Part shown: positions 25,001 to 33,284 of the stretch, piece after piece
Numbering within the stretch: the stretch's first letter is position 1
How the letters are laid out: each line of letters begins with the position of its first letter
Origin: Lachnospiraceae bacterium
GTDB taxonomy: Bacteria > Bacillota > Clostridia > Lachnospirales > Lachnospiraceae
Direction of reading: 5' to 3'
Assembly: GCA_022845895.1 (NCBI GenBank)
Contig: AP025573.1
Coordinates: 1,150,501-1,214,500 of the forward strand
DNA: 64,000 nt
Program-made: the position numbers and the translations under genes
Notes under the pieces: generated by a model
Database searches by the model: none
What the model was told of the DNA's origin: nothing
The model's input: only the letters and a program-made list of their open reading frames with translations

Positions 25001-25399
25001 TTACAAGGGTTTTTCAGCCCCTAAAGCGTGACATTTCTCCCGTTGTTTCCGCTTGCGCTTTGCGGCGTTGATCCGCTTCATGCGTGCGGCACATTCCGGG
25101 CAGTATTTGGCCCGGTTGGAACCGGGGGTAAACAGCGCCCCACATATGGCGCATTTCTTCGCATTCAGCCGGTGGAACAGCGCCGTTTCCAGTTCCTTAT
25201 CCTGCGGCAATACCGCCGCCCGAAACCACCTGCACAACAGGGAGTAGGAAATAGACTGGACACAGACACATTCCTCCCCATCGTCCAGGGCGATACAGTT
25301 TCCGTCGATGTAGTTACAGCACTCATGCACCAGCCTCCGCACTCTGCGGTACTGGCGGTAATCCATGACGGGGATAGGTTCAGACTTATTGTTCTTCAT
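25001..25399 (-). CDS. Cysteine-rich VLP-type protein
   Basis: Protein of 132 residues with two cysteine clusters: CCNYIDGNCIALDDGEECVC near the middle and CAICGALFTPGSNRAKYCPEC near the C-terminus, followed by a basic tail (KRINAAKRKRKQRE). This fits the Cys_rich_VLP family of mobile elements; the second cluster is a zinc ribbon, so nucleic acid binding is likely. It faces away from the relB gene and precedes the initiator gene with a gap of about 110 bp in which I saw no gene. Confidence 0.83.
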   Translation of the reverse strand: MKNNKSEPIPVMDYRQYRRVRRLVHECCNYIDGNCIALDDGEECVCVQSISYSLLCRWFRAAVLPQDKELETALFHRLNAKKCAICGALFTPGSNRAKYCPECAARMKRINAAKRKRKQREKCHALGAEKPL

Positions 25400-25525
25400 A
25401 AATGATTTCTTTCATAAAGCCGGTAACCTCCTTGAATGAATTTATTGTTAAATATTCGTGCAAAGTATTGTTTTCTTCGTGCAAATGGCATATACTATAA
25501 TTGCCAGCAGAAAGGGGTTGATCGT

Positions 25526-25804
25526 ATGGCTGGAAATACCACAAACATCAGTATCCGCATGGACGCAGATTTGAAAGCACAGGCGGACGCACTGTTTACT
25601 GAACTTGGCATGAACCTGACTACGGCGTTTAACATCTTTGTGCGCCAGTCGCTTCGTGAAGGCGGCATTCCCTTTGAAGTAAGGCTGGAACAGCCGAACA
25701 AAGAAACGGTTGCTGCCATGCTGGAAGCGGAAAGGATTGCAAAAGACCCGTCTGTAAAGGGCTACAATGACCTTGACGAGTTGTTTGCTGACCTGAAAAG
25801 ATGA
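25526..25804 (+). CDS. relB: RelB/DinJ-type antitoxin
   Basis: Antitoxin of 92 residues with a ribbon-helix-helix N-terminus (TTNISIRMDADLKAQADAL, then GMNLTTAFNIFVRQS) typical of RelB/DinJ. I start at 25,526, where AAAGGGG is 8 nt upstream. It overlaps the toxin start by ATGA. It probably represses its own promoter, which lies in the AT-rich stretch before it. Only this pair runs rightwards inside the element. Confidence 0.92.
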   Translation: MAGNTTNISIRMDADLKAQADALFTELGMNLTTAFNIFVRQSLREGGIPFEVRLEQPNKETVAAMLEAERIAKDPSVKGYNDLDELFADLKR

Positions 25805-26091
25805 AAGAAACCAAATATACCGTCAAGTACACGACCAGTTTCAAAAAGGACTACAAACGAGCCATCAAGCGTGGCTTGAAGATTGAGCTGCTGGAGCAGG
25901 TCGTAGCATTGCTGGCAATGGGCGAGCCGCTGCCGGATAAAAACCGCGACCATGACCTGTCCGGCGATTGGGCAGGCCATCGGGAATGTCATATTCTCCC
26001 GGACTGGCTGCTTGTCTATCGCATAGAGGATGATGTTCTGGTGCTGACGCTGGCCCGCACCGGCACACACAGCGACTTGTTCGGCAAATAA
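25801..26091 (+). CDS. yafQ: YafQ-type mRNA interferase toxin
   Basis: Toxin of 96 residues of the RelE/YafQ family that cuts mRNA at the ribosome. The C-terminal part DHDLSGDWAGHRECHILPDW followed by LLVYRIEDDVLVLTL includes the histidines and aspartates expected for YafQ. It is translationally coupled to the antitoxin and followed by a terminator. The pair should stabilise the mobilisable element. Confidence 0.93.
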   Translation: MKETKYTVKYTTSFKKDYKRAIKRGLKIELLEQVVALLAMGEPLPDKNRDHDLSGDWAGHRECHILPDWLLVYRIEDDVLVLTLARTGTHSDLFGK

Positions 26092-26099
26092 ACAGTCTG

Positions 26100-26132
26100 C
26101 CGCCGTATGGGGAAACCTGTACGGCGGTTTTT
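26100..26132 (+). terminator. Intrinsic terminator of the relB-yafQ pair
   Basis: CCGCCGTA and TACGGCGG form a perfect 8-bp stem around a 12-nt loop, followed by TTTTTCTG. Confidence 0.85.
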
Positions 26133-26198
26133 CTGTATGCAAAGGTATGTCGTGAAACGCGACGCACTTGACAGGGGTACGCCAAAACGCGGTAGCCT

Positions 26199-27644
26199 TT
26201 ACCGCTCCGGCCCACGGTCGTGAGACTTGTCCCTTTCCTGTCGGGACAGCTGCTCGGCGGTTTTGCGGAGCCGTTCCACTGCTTTCAAATCCTCCCTCAT
26301 GGATTTCATGGCAAGCGTGTCCGTCTGCTTTCCGGCGGTCAGCTGGTCGATCTCCCACTGCCATGCCTTCGGGGTGATTGCCTCGCCGCTGTCTTTCAGT
26401 TCTTTCAGATACCGGGCCGCTGCGTCATACAGAATCAGTTCCCGACTGTGGCGCTGTTCAAACTGTTCCCGTTTTTCCGGCTTTACTTTGGCAAGCTGCT
26501 TGTGGATGGACTTGTACTGGTTGTACTGTTCCCACATCTCCCCGCGTTCGGTAAGAATGGCGATCCGGCGCTCGGCCTTGACGATTTTTCCCCGCAGGTC
26601 ATAGTATCGGGTGTTCATATCTGCTATTTTTTCATGGAGCTGCTGCATGGACTGGATGCCGTTTGCCTGCAAAAAGCTGAACAGGGCGGCGCTCTCCTGC
26701 AAAGCTCGGATTTTGCCGGTGCGGGTGTCAGGCCGCTTGAGCTGCTGCTGGGCCTCCCACAAGTCAATCATGCTGGGCTGTTGGCCCTCCGGCTTTTCGG
26801 CTTCGGCCTTAGACCAGTTGTAAAGGCGGGTAATGCGGGCCTTGATTTCCTTGAGCAGCTTGTTGTCGGCGGCGATCTGCCGATTTACTTCGCCCTTGTC
26901 GGTGCGGATGCCGCGCTTTTCCATTTGGCTGGCGGCTGGCCCCAGATGGACAGAGGGAATCTTATCAATGCCCTGCCGCTTGTAGCTGCGATGGTCAATG
27001 CGTTCCGGTCTGCCGGCAGATTCCAGCGCCCGATTGGTGTAGGCCGCCCACGCTGCCCGCCAAATCTCCACATTTCCTTTATCGTTCCAATCGGTTGTAT
27101 CCTCACGATGATTTTTCCAGCCGCCTTTCCCATCCGGGATACGCTGTCCATTCTCGTCCAGATCGTATGCCTTGCGGCACTTTGCGCCCCACTGCCCATT
27201 TTCTTTCAGAGGCCGGAGCGTCAGCATGATATGGACATGAGGGTTGCCGGTTCCCTTGTCATGGATAGCAAAGTCGGCGCACATTCCTTTGTCTACAAAG
27301 TTGTCCTTCACATAGGCGCGCACAAGGGCAAGCTGTTGTTCGCCGGACAGTTCACGGGGCAGGGCTGCTTCGATCTCGCGGGCAAGCTGGCTGTCCCTTG
27401 CTTTCTCGATTTGCTCCACGCTGTTCCAGAGGATAGAACGGTCTGCAAACTCTGGCGGGGCGTGGGCAGGCAGCATGATCTCCGCATGGACAATGCCGCC
27501 TTTCCGGGTGTAGTCGTGGGTCATTCCATCCCATTCATTTGTCAGCTTGGTTCCGCTGCGGTAAGCAGCTGCGGCAACAGCAGAACGGCCTGCGCTGCGC
27601 TTGATGATACTAACGGGAATATGACAAAAATCTATGGGTGGCAC
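26199..27644 (-). CDS. mobA: MobA/MobL-type relaxase
   Basis: Relaxase of about 480 residues that nicks oriT and leads the strand into the recipient. The N-terminal core IDFCHIPVSIIKRSAGRSAV then AAYRSG, with the HUH motif GNPHVHIMLTLRP, is typical of the MobA/MobL family; the C-terminal part is coiled-coil. The start is awkward: AGGAGG is followed after 8 nt by ATA (27,633-27,635), while in-frame GTG (27,642-27,644) overlaps the ribosome site. I use the GTG for coordinates. The hairpin-rich oriT lies just upstream. It should be mobilised by the transfer channel of a co-resident ICE. Confidence 0.9.
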   Translation of the reverse strand: MPPIDFCHIPVSIIKRSAGRSAVAAAAYRSGTKLTNEWDGMTHDYTRKGGIVHAEIMLPAHAPPEFADRSILWNSVEQIEKARDSQLAREIEAALPRELSGEQQLALVRAYVKDNFVDKGMCADFAIHDKGTGNPHVHIMLTLRPLKENGQWGAKCRKAYDLDENGQRIPDGKGGWKNHREDTTDWNDKGNVEIWRAAWAAYTNRALESAGRPERIDHRSYKRQGIDKIPSVHLGPAASQMEKRGIRTDKGEVNRQIAADNKLLKEIKARITRLYNWSKAEAEKPEGQQPSMIDLWEAQQQLKRPDTRTGKIRALQESAALFSFLQANGIQSMQQLHEKIADMNTRYYDLRGKIVKAERRIAILTERGEMWEQYNQYKSIHKQLAKVKPEKREQFEQRHSRELILYDAAARYLKELKDSGEAITPKAWQWEIDQLTAGKQTDTLAMKSMREDLKAVERLRKTAEQLSRQERDKSHDRGPER

Positions 27645-27689
27645 CTCCTTTCGGTAAGGGGTATTTAGGCTCCGTGGAGCCGGACAGAC

Positions 27690-27830
27690 GCGAAGAGGGT
27701 GTCTGGCTGCGCGGGGCGCACAAGGGGTTTGGGGAGTGTAGCGCCCCATCGCGCTCGGAGAGCGCAACAGCCCCCGGCAGGGCGCACGACACCGGCAACG
27801 GTGTATAAGTGCGCCCTTGTGAACAAGGGA
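27690..27830. other. Probable oriT of the mobilisable element
   Basis: Directly upstream of the relaxase gene, a dense set of perfect small inverted repeats: GCGCT/AGCGC, GGGCGCAC/GTGCGCCC, ACACCG/CGGTGT and CCCTTGT/ACAAGGG. It includes an 18-bp sequence (27,769-27,786, AGCCCCCGGCAGGGCGCA) that recurs upstream of the second relaxase at 53,048-53,065. This arrangement is what an origin of transfer looks like; the nick position is not known. Confidence 0.7.
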
Positions 27831-27831
27831 C

Positions 27832-28122
27832 TTATGGGGTGTCCCCGGATTTTGGCAGGTTTGCAGTCAATTCCGCAGCCCCCGGAAGATGGGACAGGGC
27901 AATCAAAAATGCTTTAACCTCTGCGCCGGAAAGGTCGGGAGCCAACGGGAAAATCCCCTCCAAAACGGCTCCACGCTCAATCAGGCGGCGGGTGCGAACC
28001 CTGCGTTCTTCGTTCCGCTGCTTGTTCTCCAAAATCTTCTTTCGGTTTTCAAGCTGCCGAATCTCCTTCAGGACTTTCTCCCGTTCTTCTTTTTGGGGGT
28101 GGGCTGTAATTTTTTCGTCCAT
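27832..28122 (-). CDS. DUF3847 mobilisation-accessory protein
   Basis: About 96 residues: an N-terminal coiled coil rich in Glu/Lys/Arg (KVLKEIRQLENRKKILENKQ) and a C-terminal helical part (GAEVKAFLIALSHLPG). It matches DUF3847, found beside MobA/MobL relaxases and oriT; a MobC-like accessory DNA-binding role is plausible. I prefer the second ATG (28,122), which has AGGTG at better spacing. It lies between oriT and the sigma-like genes. Confidence 0.78.
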   Translation of the reverse strand: MDEKITAHPQKEEREKVLKEIRQLENRKKILENKQRNEERRVRTRRLIERGAVLEGIFPLAPDLSGAEVKAFLIALSHLPGAAELTANLPKSGDTP

Positions 28123-28149
28123 GTCATGCACCTCTTTTTTTGGAAATAC

Positions 28150-28611
28150 TCATAGATTGACCGTCCATTTCTGTCGAGCAAAGTACCGGCGCAGCCTCCG
28201 CAGTGCGGCATGGATGGATTTTCCCGCCTGTGATGGCGTGATACCCTCCATTGCGGCAATATCTTTCACTTTCATACCCAGCATATAGCGGGCGTGGACA
28301 CGGCGGGCCTGCATAGGCGGCAGGGAAGAAATTGCTTCGTACAATCGCCGTATCAGTTCTTCGTATTCGGCTAATTCTTCTTTTTCTATCAGGTAGTCCT
28401 CCGGCGATGGCTGCGCCCAGCCGATGGCGGCATTTTCGATTCCATCGTTACAATCGAGGGAGTAAAACGCCTTATAGCGGAACATCTTGCGCTCTCTGGC
28501 GGCCTCGGCTCTCTTATCCAGAAGAAACGCTTCGACGATCTCATCGGACACCTCCACAAAAATGTCCTCTTTGCAAAATGGATAATATTGTTTGAGATTG
28601 ATGGTCTGCAT
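28150..28611 (-). CDS. Small sigma-70-like regulator 1
   Basis: Protein of 153 residues ending in a sigma region 4 helix-turn-helix (SLPPMQARRVHARYMLGMKV, then KDIAAMEGITPSQAGKSIH). The N-terminal half (INLKQYYPFCKEDIFVEVSD) resembles its neighbour rather than a classic region 2. Whether it binds core polymerase is unknown. GAGGG lies before ATG 28,611. It is the last of three related genes in tandem, just before DUF3847 and oriT. Confidence 0.82.
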   Translation of the reverse strand: MQTINLKQYYPFCKEDIFVEVSDEIVEAFLLDKRAEAARERKMFRYKAFYSLDCNDGIENAAIGWAQPSPEDYLIEKEELAEYEELIRRLYEAISSLPPMQARRVHARYMLGMKVKDIAAMEGITPSQAGKSIHAALRRLRRYFARQKWTVNL

Positions 28612-28621
28612 AGGCACGCCC

Positions 28622-29074
28622 TCACTCTGTTTGAAAAAGGTCATCATAGCAGCGGCGCATATTCCGCAGCCCCCGGCGAATGGAAACGCTGACCTTGCTG
28701 CTGTGGACGCCCTCTCTCCGGGAGATTTCCGGCTGCTTGATACCTCCCATGTAATAGGCGTGAACACGGCGGGCCTGTGCCGGAGTGGCATGAGCCAGAG
28801 CCACCGGCAGAGCTGCTATCAGGTGCAGGCGGGTGGTCATTTCTTCTCGTTCCAGCAAAATATCTTCCGGCGATCTGCTGTGTTCCAGTGCGTAATTTTC
28901 CAGCCAGCTGTATGCGTCCAGAGAGTAGTAGGCGCAGTGGTAGACTTTCCGGCGCTCATAGTTCTCCATCTTCCGCTGGGCCTGATACATCGCTGTCCAT
29001 ATCTCGTCTGTAACATCCACAAACTCGTCATGCCGGTAGTGGGGATACATCCACCGCAGATTGATTGTTTTCAT
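28622..29074 (-). CDS. Small sigma-70-like regulator 2
   Basis: Protein of 150 residues with the same plan as its downstream neighbour: KTINLRWMYPHYRHDEFVDV at the start and a region 4-like HTH at the end (ATPAQARRVHAYYMGGIKQ, then PEISRREGVHSSKVSVSI). AGGAGG precedes ATG 29,074. The gap to regulator 1 is about 10 bp. Similarity of the two suggests gene duplication followed by divergence. Confidence 0.82.
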   Translation of the reverse strand: MKTINLRWMYPHYRHDEFVDVTDEIWTAMYQAQRKMENYERRKVYHCAYYSLDAYSWLENYALEHSRSPEDILLEREEMTTRLHLIAALPVALAHATPAQARRVHAYYMGGIKQPEISRREGVHSSKVSVSIRRGLRNMRRCYDDLFQTE

Positions 29075-29177
29075 AGGCTTACCTCCTGAAAATCGGAGAG
29101 GCGGGCAGCTCGTCTGCTGTCCGCCCCTCGCTGAGATAAGGGAAATGATCCCTTTCACTTGGTAGCCAGAAAACAGG

Positions 29178-29591
29178 TCATTCGTTAAGCCTGTTCTCAA
29201 AGAAATTTATAAATTTTTTCCTGACCGCCTCCACACTTTGATAAACAGCCACTTTGGAGCAGCCGCACAGCACACCGATCTCTGCAAGGCTCAGCCCGTC
29301 CAGGGCATAGAGCAGGAACCGGCGGCGCTGGGCCTCGGTACAGGTGTCCAGAACAGCCATCAGCTCATGCAGCGTTTCCATGCGGCAAAGGTATTCCTCC
29401 GGCGTTTCGCCGTAGACCCCTACACCCTCGGTGGTAATGATGTACTCGTCAAACTCCCGGCCATCCCAATGCCGCCGCTGTTCATGGAACAGGTTCTCCG
29501 TTTTATGATCGGCCCGGTCAAGAAATTCATAGACTTCCAGCGTAACCTCCACGGCCACAGCTTGTCCGTTATAATTGATGGTAACTTCCAT
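29178..29591 (-). CDS. Small sigma-70-like regulator 3
   Basis: Protein of 137 residues with VTINYNGQAVAVEVTLEVYE at the start and a region 4-like HTH at the C-terminus (CTEAQRRRFLLYALDGLSL, then AEIGVLCGCSKVAVYQSVE). It is the first and most divergent of three similar genes. GGAGG lies 8 nt before ATG 29,591. It may be a transcription factor of the element rather than a complete sigma factor. Confidence 0.8.
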   Translation of the reverse strand: MEVTINYNGQAVAVEVTLEVYEFLDRADHKTENLFHEQRRHWDGREFDEYIITTEGVGVYGETPEEYLCRMETLHELMAVLDTCTEAQRRRFLLYALDGLSLAEIGVLCGCSKVAVYQSVEAVRKKFINFFENRLNE

Positions 29592-29606
29592 CTGCCTTTC
29601 CTCCAT

Positions 29607-30060
29607 TCAGATTTTTTTGGTAAATCTGAATGGGGCGGCGGAGAACGGCACTGGGGCCAGGGTTCGGGCCATGCTGGTCCGATGTTACGGCCCCACAGGT
29701 ATGAAAAAACGCCCGGACAGCAGAAAGCTATTCGAGCGCAAAAACTCCAATATTCACTTACAGAATGACAATTTTCGCACCGGCTGCCAGACTGGGCCTG
29801 TTCGTTGACTGGGCTTTTTTTGACGGTAGTGAAATATCGTCTGAATTTGTCGGCGGTCAATGTGCTTCATGGCGGTTCCCTCCTAAAGCCGCCGTGTCAG
29901 CGTGTAGTCGTCACTCCTTTGTTGAGGGCATAAGGAACGGCGGCCTTGATGTACTCAAAACCGCCGCAGTCCTTGAAAATCCATTATGGGCGCACGAAGC
30001 TGCCTGCCCTGCAACGGTTTTTTTCTTTCCCCGTCTTGCGGGGCAGGATCGCTTGTCTTA
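29607..30060. other. Intergenic region between the sigma-like genes and the DtxR gene
   Basis: About 450 bp with no gene I can recognise. It holds a 38-codon minus-strand frame (29,754-29,870) with a good ribosome site, several GC-rich inverted repeats, and on the plus strand a T-rich run before CCCCGTCTTGCGGGG. It marks the border between the GC-richer element backbone and the AT-richer iron cargo. Confidence 0.6.
29754..29870 (-). CDS. Possible small protein (38 aa)
   Basis: ATG at 29,870 is preceded by AGGAGGG at 8 nt. The product is basic (MKHIDRRQIQTIFHYRQKK) and I recognise no family. The ribosome site supports translation, but the frame is short and could be chance. Confidence 0.35.
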   Translation of the reverse strand: MKHIDRRQIQTIFHYRQKKPSQRTGPVWQPVRKLSFCK

Positions 30061-30066
30061 TTTGGT

Positions 30067-30438
30067 TTAGGTTTGTTCCTGTTCGGCTACCTCTTTCAGC
30101 CGTGAAAAGCTCTCATCGCTGATGATGTGTTCAATACGACAGGCATCGGCCTCCGCAGTTTTGGGGTCAACGCCTGCGGCGATAAGCTGCTCGGTAAAGA
30201 AGCAGTGTCGCTCGTAGATTTTTTCGGCAACCTCGCAGCCTACATCGGTCAGATGGAGAAAGTGATCTTCGTCCATAGTGAGAAAGCCGCCGTCCCGCAA
30301 GGTAGCCACTGCATGGCACACGCTGGGTTTTGACACCTCCATGTGCTGGGCTACATCTACGGAGCGCACCATACCGAGTTTCTTTTGGAGAACAAGGATG
30401 GTTTCCAGGTAGTCCTCCCCGGACGCATGAAGTTTCAT
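30067..30438 (-). CDS. DtxR/IdeR-type metal-dependent repressor
   Basis: Repressor of 123 residues: an N-terminal winged helix (GEDYLETILVLQKKLGMVRS, then KPSVCHAVATLRDGGFL) and a dimerisation domain with metal ligands (RHCFFTEQL; DACRIEHIISDE). The cysteine in DACRIEH matches the iron-sensing DtxR/IdeR site rather than the glutamate of MntR, so iron is the likely signal. It lacks the C-terminal SH3-like domain. It is the last gene of the iron-uptake cargo operon; a candidate operator lies before the first ABC gene (36,794-36,811). Confidence 0.9.
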   Translation of the reverse strand: MKLHASGEDYLETILVLQKKLGMVRSVDVAQHMEVSKPSVCHAVATLRDGGFLTMDEDHFLHLTDVGCEVAEKIYERHCFFTEQLIAAGVDPKTAEADACRIEHIISDESFSRLKEVAEQEQT

Positions 30439-30440
30439 AT

Positions 30441-31940
30441 TTAATCACCTTCAAAAGCAAAGAACCTTTGCAGTCGTTCCCTGCTTATTCTGTTCCATCC
30501 ATCACTCCATAGCACTTTTCCGTTTTCTATAAAGACAAAGTAATTGCAGCACTCCGCAATCAGCTCCGGGTCATGAGTAACAATAAACAAGGTTTTCCCC
30601 AACGAACTCAATTCCCGCAAATTCTCTGCCACTTTTTTCATGTGCCGATAATCCAATCCGCTTGTAGGCTCGTCAAAAACAATAACCTGTTTATCAGACG
30701 CAATCGCGCTGGCAATCGCTACCCTCTGTTTCTGTCCGCCGGACAACGACATAGGATGGGCGTCTCTAAATTCTGAAATGTGCAGACTTTCCATAATACT
30801 TTCTGCCTCATGCGCCGCTTTTTCTTCATCTGAATTATCCAGACTAAGCAAGATTTCATCCATTACACTTTCCGTAAAAAGTTGGTGGTTTACGTCCTGC
30901 ATAACCATATAGCAGGTCTTAATTCTCTGATTTGCCATATAAGTTTTTCCATTCATGCTCATACAGCCTTTTGCGGTTTTGAGCAATCCGCATAAATTGT
31001 TAGCAAAAGTCGTTTTCCCGGCTCCATTGTTGCCGACTACTCCAACCACCGAACCTTGCGGAATCATCAAATCTGATATATCCAGCACCTTCCGCTTTTT
31101 CTTCTTACCTCCGGAAGCATTTTTATAAGAAACTTCAAAGTCCCTGATATATAGCTGCTTTGTCGCACACACTGTGCTCTGCATTTTACTAAAATCTTCA
31201 GACTGTAAAGTTCTAAGACCCAGCGCGTGCAATTCGCCTGTAGATTTCTTTTTGAAGTCGGAGATGGAAAGGTTTTCTTTTATTTGCCCGCCCTGCATAT
31301 ATAGAATGCGATCTGCAATATCCATCAGGTAATACAGGCGATGTTCCGCAATCACAATCGTTTTCCCCTGTGCTTTCCATTTCCGCAATACATCTTTTAA
31401 TTCTCTGATTGATTTAATATCCAAATTGGAAGATGGCTCGTCCAGTACGAATATATCCGGTTCCATTGCGGAAACGGACGCACAGGCAACTTTCTGTTTT
31501 TCGCCACCGGACAGTGCAAATAAGCTCCTATTCAGTAAATCTTCGATTTTTAACGCGCCTACCGTTTTTTCTATCCGCGAATTGATTTCGTCTGCGTCGA
31601 TTGCCAAATTCTCACATCCAAATGCAATTTCACTGGTAGTATCCACTGTAAAAAATTGTGTCCTTGGATTTTGAAAAACAGAACCAACCACACCAGACAA
31701 AGCATAAAGGGATACATTTTTTACATCTATCCCTTCCACAATCGTCTGCCCGGTAAGCGTTCCTTCGTAATAATGCGGGATAAGCCCATTTATTAAACGT
31801 GTGAGTGTAGTCTTTCCGCAGCCGGATTCTCCGCAGATCAAAACAACCTCTCCGTCATGGATAGTCAAATTTATATTTTCGATTTTTCCTTTTGAACTGC
31901 CTTGCTCATATTGAAAGGCTACATCCTTAAACTCTATCAT
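30441..31940 (-). CDS. ECF transporter ATPase with two fused ABC domains
   Basis: ATPase of 499 residues with two ABC cassettes: Walker A CGESGCGKTT and signature LSGGEKQKV in the first, VGNNGAGKTT and LSGGQKQRV in the second. This is the fused EcfA-A' type that drives an energy-coupling-factor importer with the EcfT and S-component genes just upstream. I start at 31,940, where AGGAGGG is 5 nt away. In this setting the substrate is probably an iron complex. Confidence 0.9.
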   Translation of the reverse strand: MIEFKDVAFQYEQGSSKGKIENINLTIHDGEVVLICGESGCGKTTLTRLINGLIPHYYEGTLTGQTIVEGIDVKNVSLYALSGVVGSVFQNPRTQFFTVDTTSEIAFGCENLAIDADEINSRIEKTVGALKIEDLLNRSLFALSGGEKQKVACASVSAMEPDIFVLDEPSSNLDIKSIRELKDVLRKWKAQGKTIVIAEHRLYYLMDIADRILYMQGGQIKENLSISDFKKKSTGELHALGLRTLQSEDFSKMQSTVCATKQLYIRDFEVSYKNASGGKKKKRKVLDISDLMIPQGSVVGVVGNNGAGKTTFANNLCGLLKTAKGCMSMNGKTYMANQRIKTCYMVMQDVNHQLFTESVMDEILLSLDNSDEEKAAHEAESIMESLHISEFRDAHPMSLSGGQKQRVAIASAIASDKQVIVFDEPTSGLDYRHMKKVAENLRELSSLGKTLFIVTHDPELIAECCNYFVFIENGKVLWSDGWNRISRERLQRFFAFEGD

Positions 31941-31950
31941 TTCAGCCCTC

Positions 31951-32679
31951 CTAAAAAAGCAGGAACACCAACAGGGCAGCAGTAACAATAATCATAAGCG
32001 CAAAATCTTTCCAATGGAAACCGATCTTACAAATGCTTGTACGCTTTTTTCCGTTTCCTAATCCTCTTGTCAAAGCTGCCGCAGACAGGTCATTCCCTAT
32101 TGTTACTACAGACATCATAAGAGGGACAATTCGATATTCTAATACTGCTTGTGGATTCTTGAAAAAATTTTTCCCCGTGATTCCTCTCATACGCATAGCG
32201 TTTCCAATAGATCCCGCTTCTTCGGAAATTGTAGGGAAGAACCGGAACATAACAGAAAACGGGATAATGAATGCTTCTGGTATATGCATACGCTGCATGG
32301 CAAGGACAAACTCACTAACCTTTGTAGTCGAGAGAAGATAATAGCCCATCATGGCGCTTGGAAACCATCGTGTTCCAAATTGAGCCAGCAGCGATATTAT
32401 AATTGTTCCTATTAGTCCCATATACGGAACAAGAAATATGTTCACCATCCATGAAACAACAAAAACAATCAAATAGATGATGGCAACCTTTTTCCTACTG
32501 CCCGAAAGCAGGAGGAAAAAGGGTACCAATGCCAGAATCGGCTTTAACCAGAAACTAATACCGTCCGTTTTTCCGTCAATCATTACAATACTGAATATTA
32601 CCAGCATATATAGCTTTGTTCTTGGATCAAGCCAGAAACGTCGCTCCGAATCAACTGACAGTAATAATTCTGGTTTCAT
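31951..32679 (-). CDS. ECF transporter transmembrane subunit (EcfT)
   Basis: Protein of 242 residues with about five or six hydrophobic helices and the cytoplasmic coupling segment (GNAMRMRGITG), typical of EcfT. It links the ATPase to the substrate-binding S component. The start overlaps the S-component stop by one base. Nothing is broken. Confidence 0.88.
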   Translation of the reverse strand: MKPELLLSVDSERRFWLDPRTKLYMLVIFSIVMIDGKTDGISFWLKPILALVPFFLLLSGSRKKVAIIYLIVFVVSWMVNIFLVPYMGLIGTIIISLLAQFGTRWFPSAMMGYYLLSTTKVSEFVLAMQRMHIPEAFIIPFSVMFRFFPTISEEAGSIGNAMRMRGITGKNFFKNPQAVLEYRIVPLMMSVVTIGNDLSAAALTRGLGNGKKRTSICKIGFHWKDFALMIIVTAALLVFLLF

Positions 32680-33266
32680 TAAACAATGCCCGCCTTTACA
32701 AAATGCTTCTTCAAAATTGCCTTGCCCAAATACGCGCCGATCACTCCGCCAACAAGGCCTAAAACAATGACTACCGGCAGCATCCAGTTAGCGGTAAGGC
32801 CCATAACGGCGTTGATGTATTCATCCGTACCTCCTTTGCTTCTGTACGCCTCAAAGAAAGTATCTCTCATAATCCACATAGGCAGCATGGAGCCGACTAC
32901 CCATTCGGTAAACACGCAATATCCCAGCACAGTATGTTTCCAGCTTTTATATTCGCCAGCCTTGAAGATTAAATCAGCAAGAAAACCGAATACGATTCCA
33001 AACGGAATAGAAATCCAGCTTTGTCCCATCAGAAAGCAGAGGACGCTGACCAGCGTACCCATAATAGTTGCTGCACCAAATTTTCCGGTCTTTGTCAGGA
33101 ACAGCATGAACGGGATGCCGCCCAATATTCCCAGTACAAGTGGAATGATAACTGCAAAGATAGGGATGTAACCCAGCATACCTGTGATAAAGAACATCAC
33201 AAAGTAGATGACGGTAAAAATACCGATGTTGATAAAGTCTTTTGCGTTCAATTTTTTCTTGTCCAT
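32679..33266 (-). CDS. ECF transporter S component (MptD/Trep_Strep family)
   Basis: Membrane protein of 195 residues beginning KKLNAKDFINIGIFTVIYF, with about six hydrophobic stretches, matching the Trep_Strep family of ECF substrate-binding components. The substrate is unknown in general; the DtxR gene and YbtPQ-like transporters suggest iron chelates. It lies 18 bp after the second ABC transporter gene, with AAAGGAG before ATG 33,266. Confidence 0.87.
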   Translation of the reverse strand: MDKKKLNAKDFINIGIFTVIYFVMFFITGMLGYIPIFAVIIPLVLGILGGIPFMLFLTKTGKFGAATIMGTLVSVLCFLMGQSWISIPFGIVFGFLADLIFKAGEYKSWKHTVLGYCVFTEWVVGSMLPMWIMRDTFFEAYRSKGGTDEYINAVMGLTANWMLPVVIVLGLVGGVIGAYLGKAILKKHFVKAGIV

Positions 33267-33284
33267 TGTAGGAACTCCTTTCTT

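Noticed and set aside
26220..27668. Plus-strand frame of 482 codons opposite the MobA/MobL relaxase
   Set aside because: Antisense shadow of a GC-rich gene; the minus-strand frame carries the relaxase motifs.
29420..29860. Minus-strand frame of 146 codons upstream of the third sigma-like gene
   Set aside because: It overlaps the sigma-like gene in another frame, has no ribosome site and no family resemblance.
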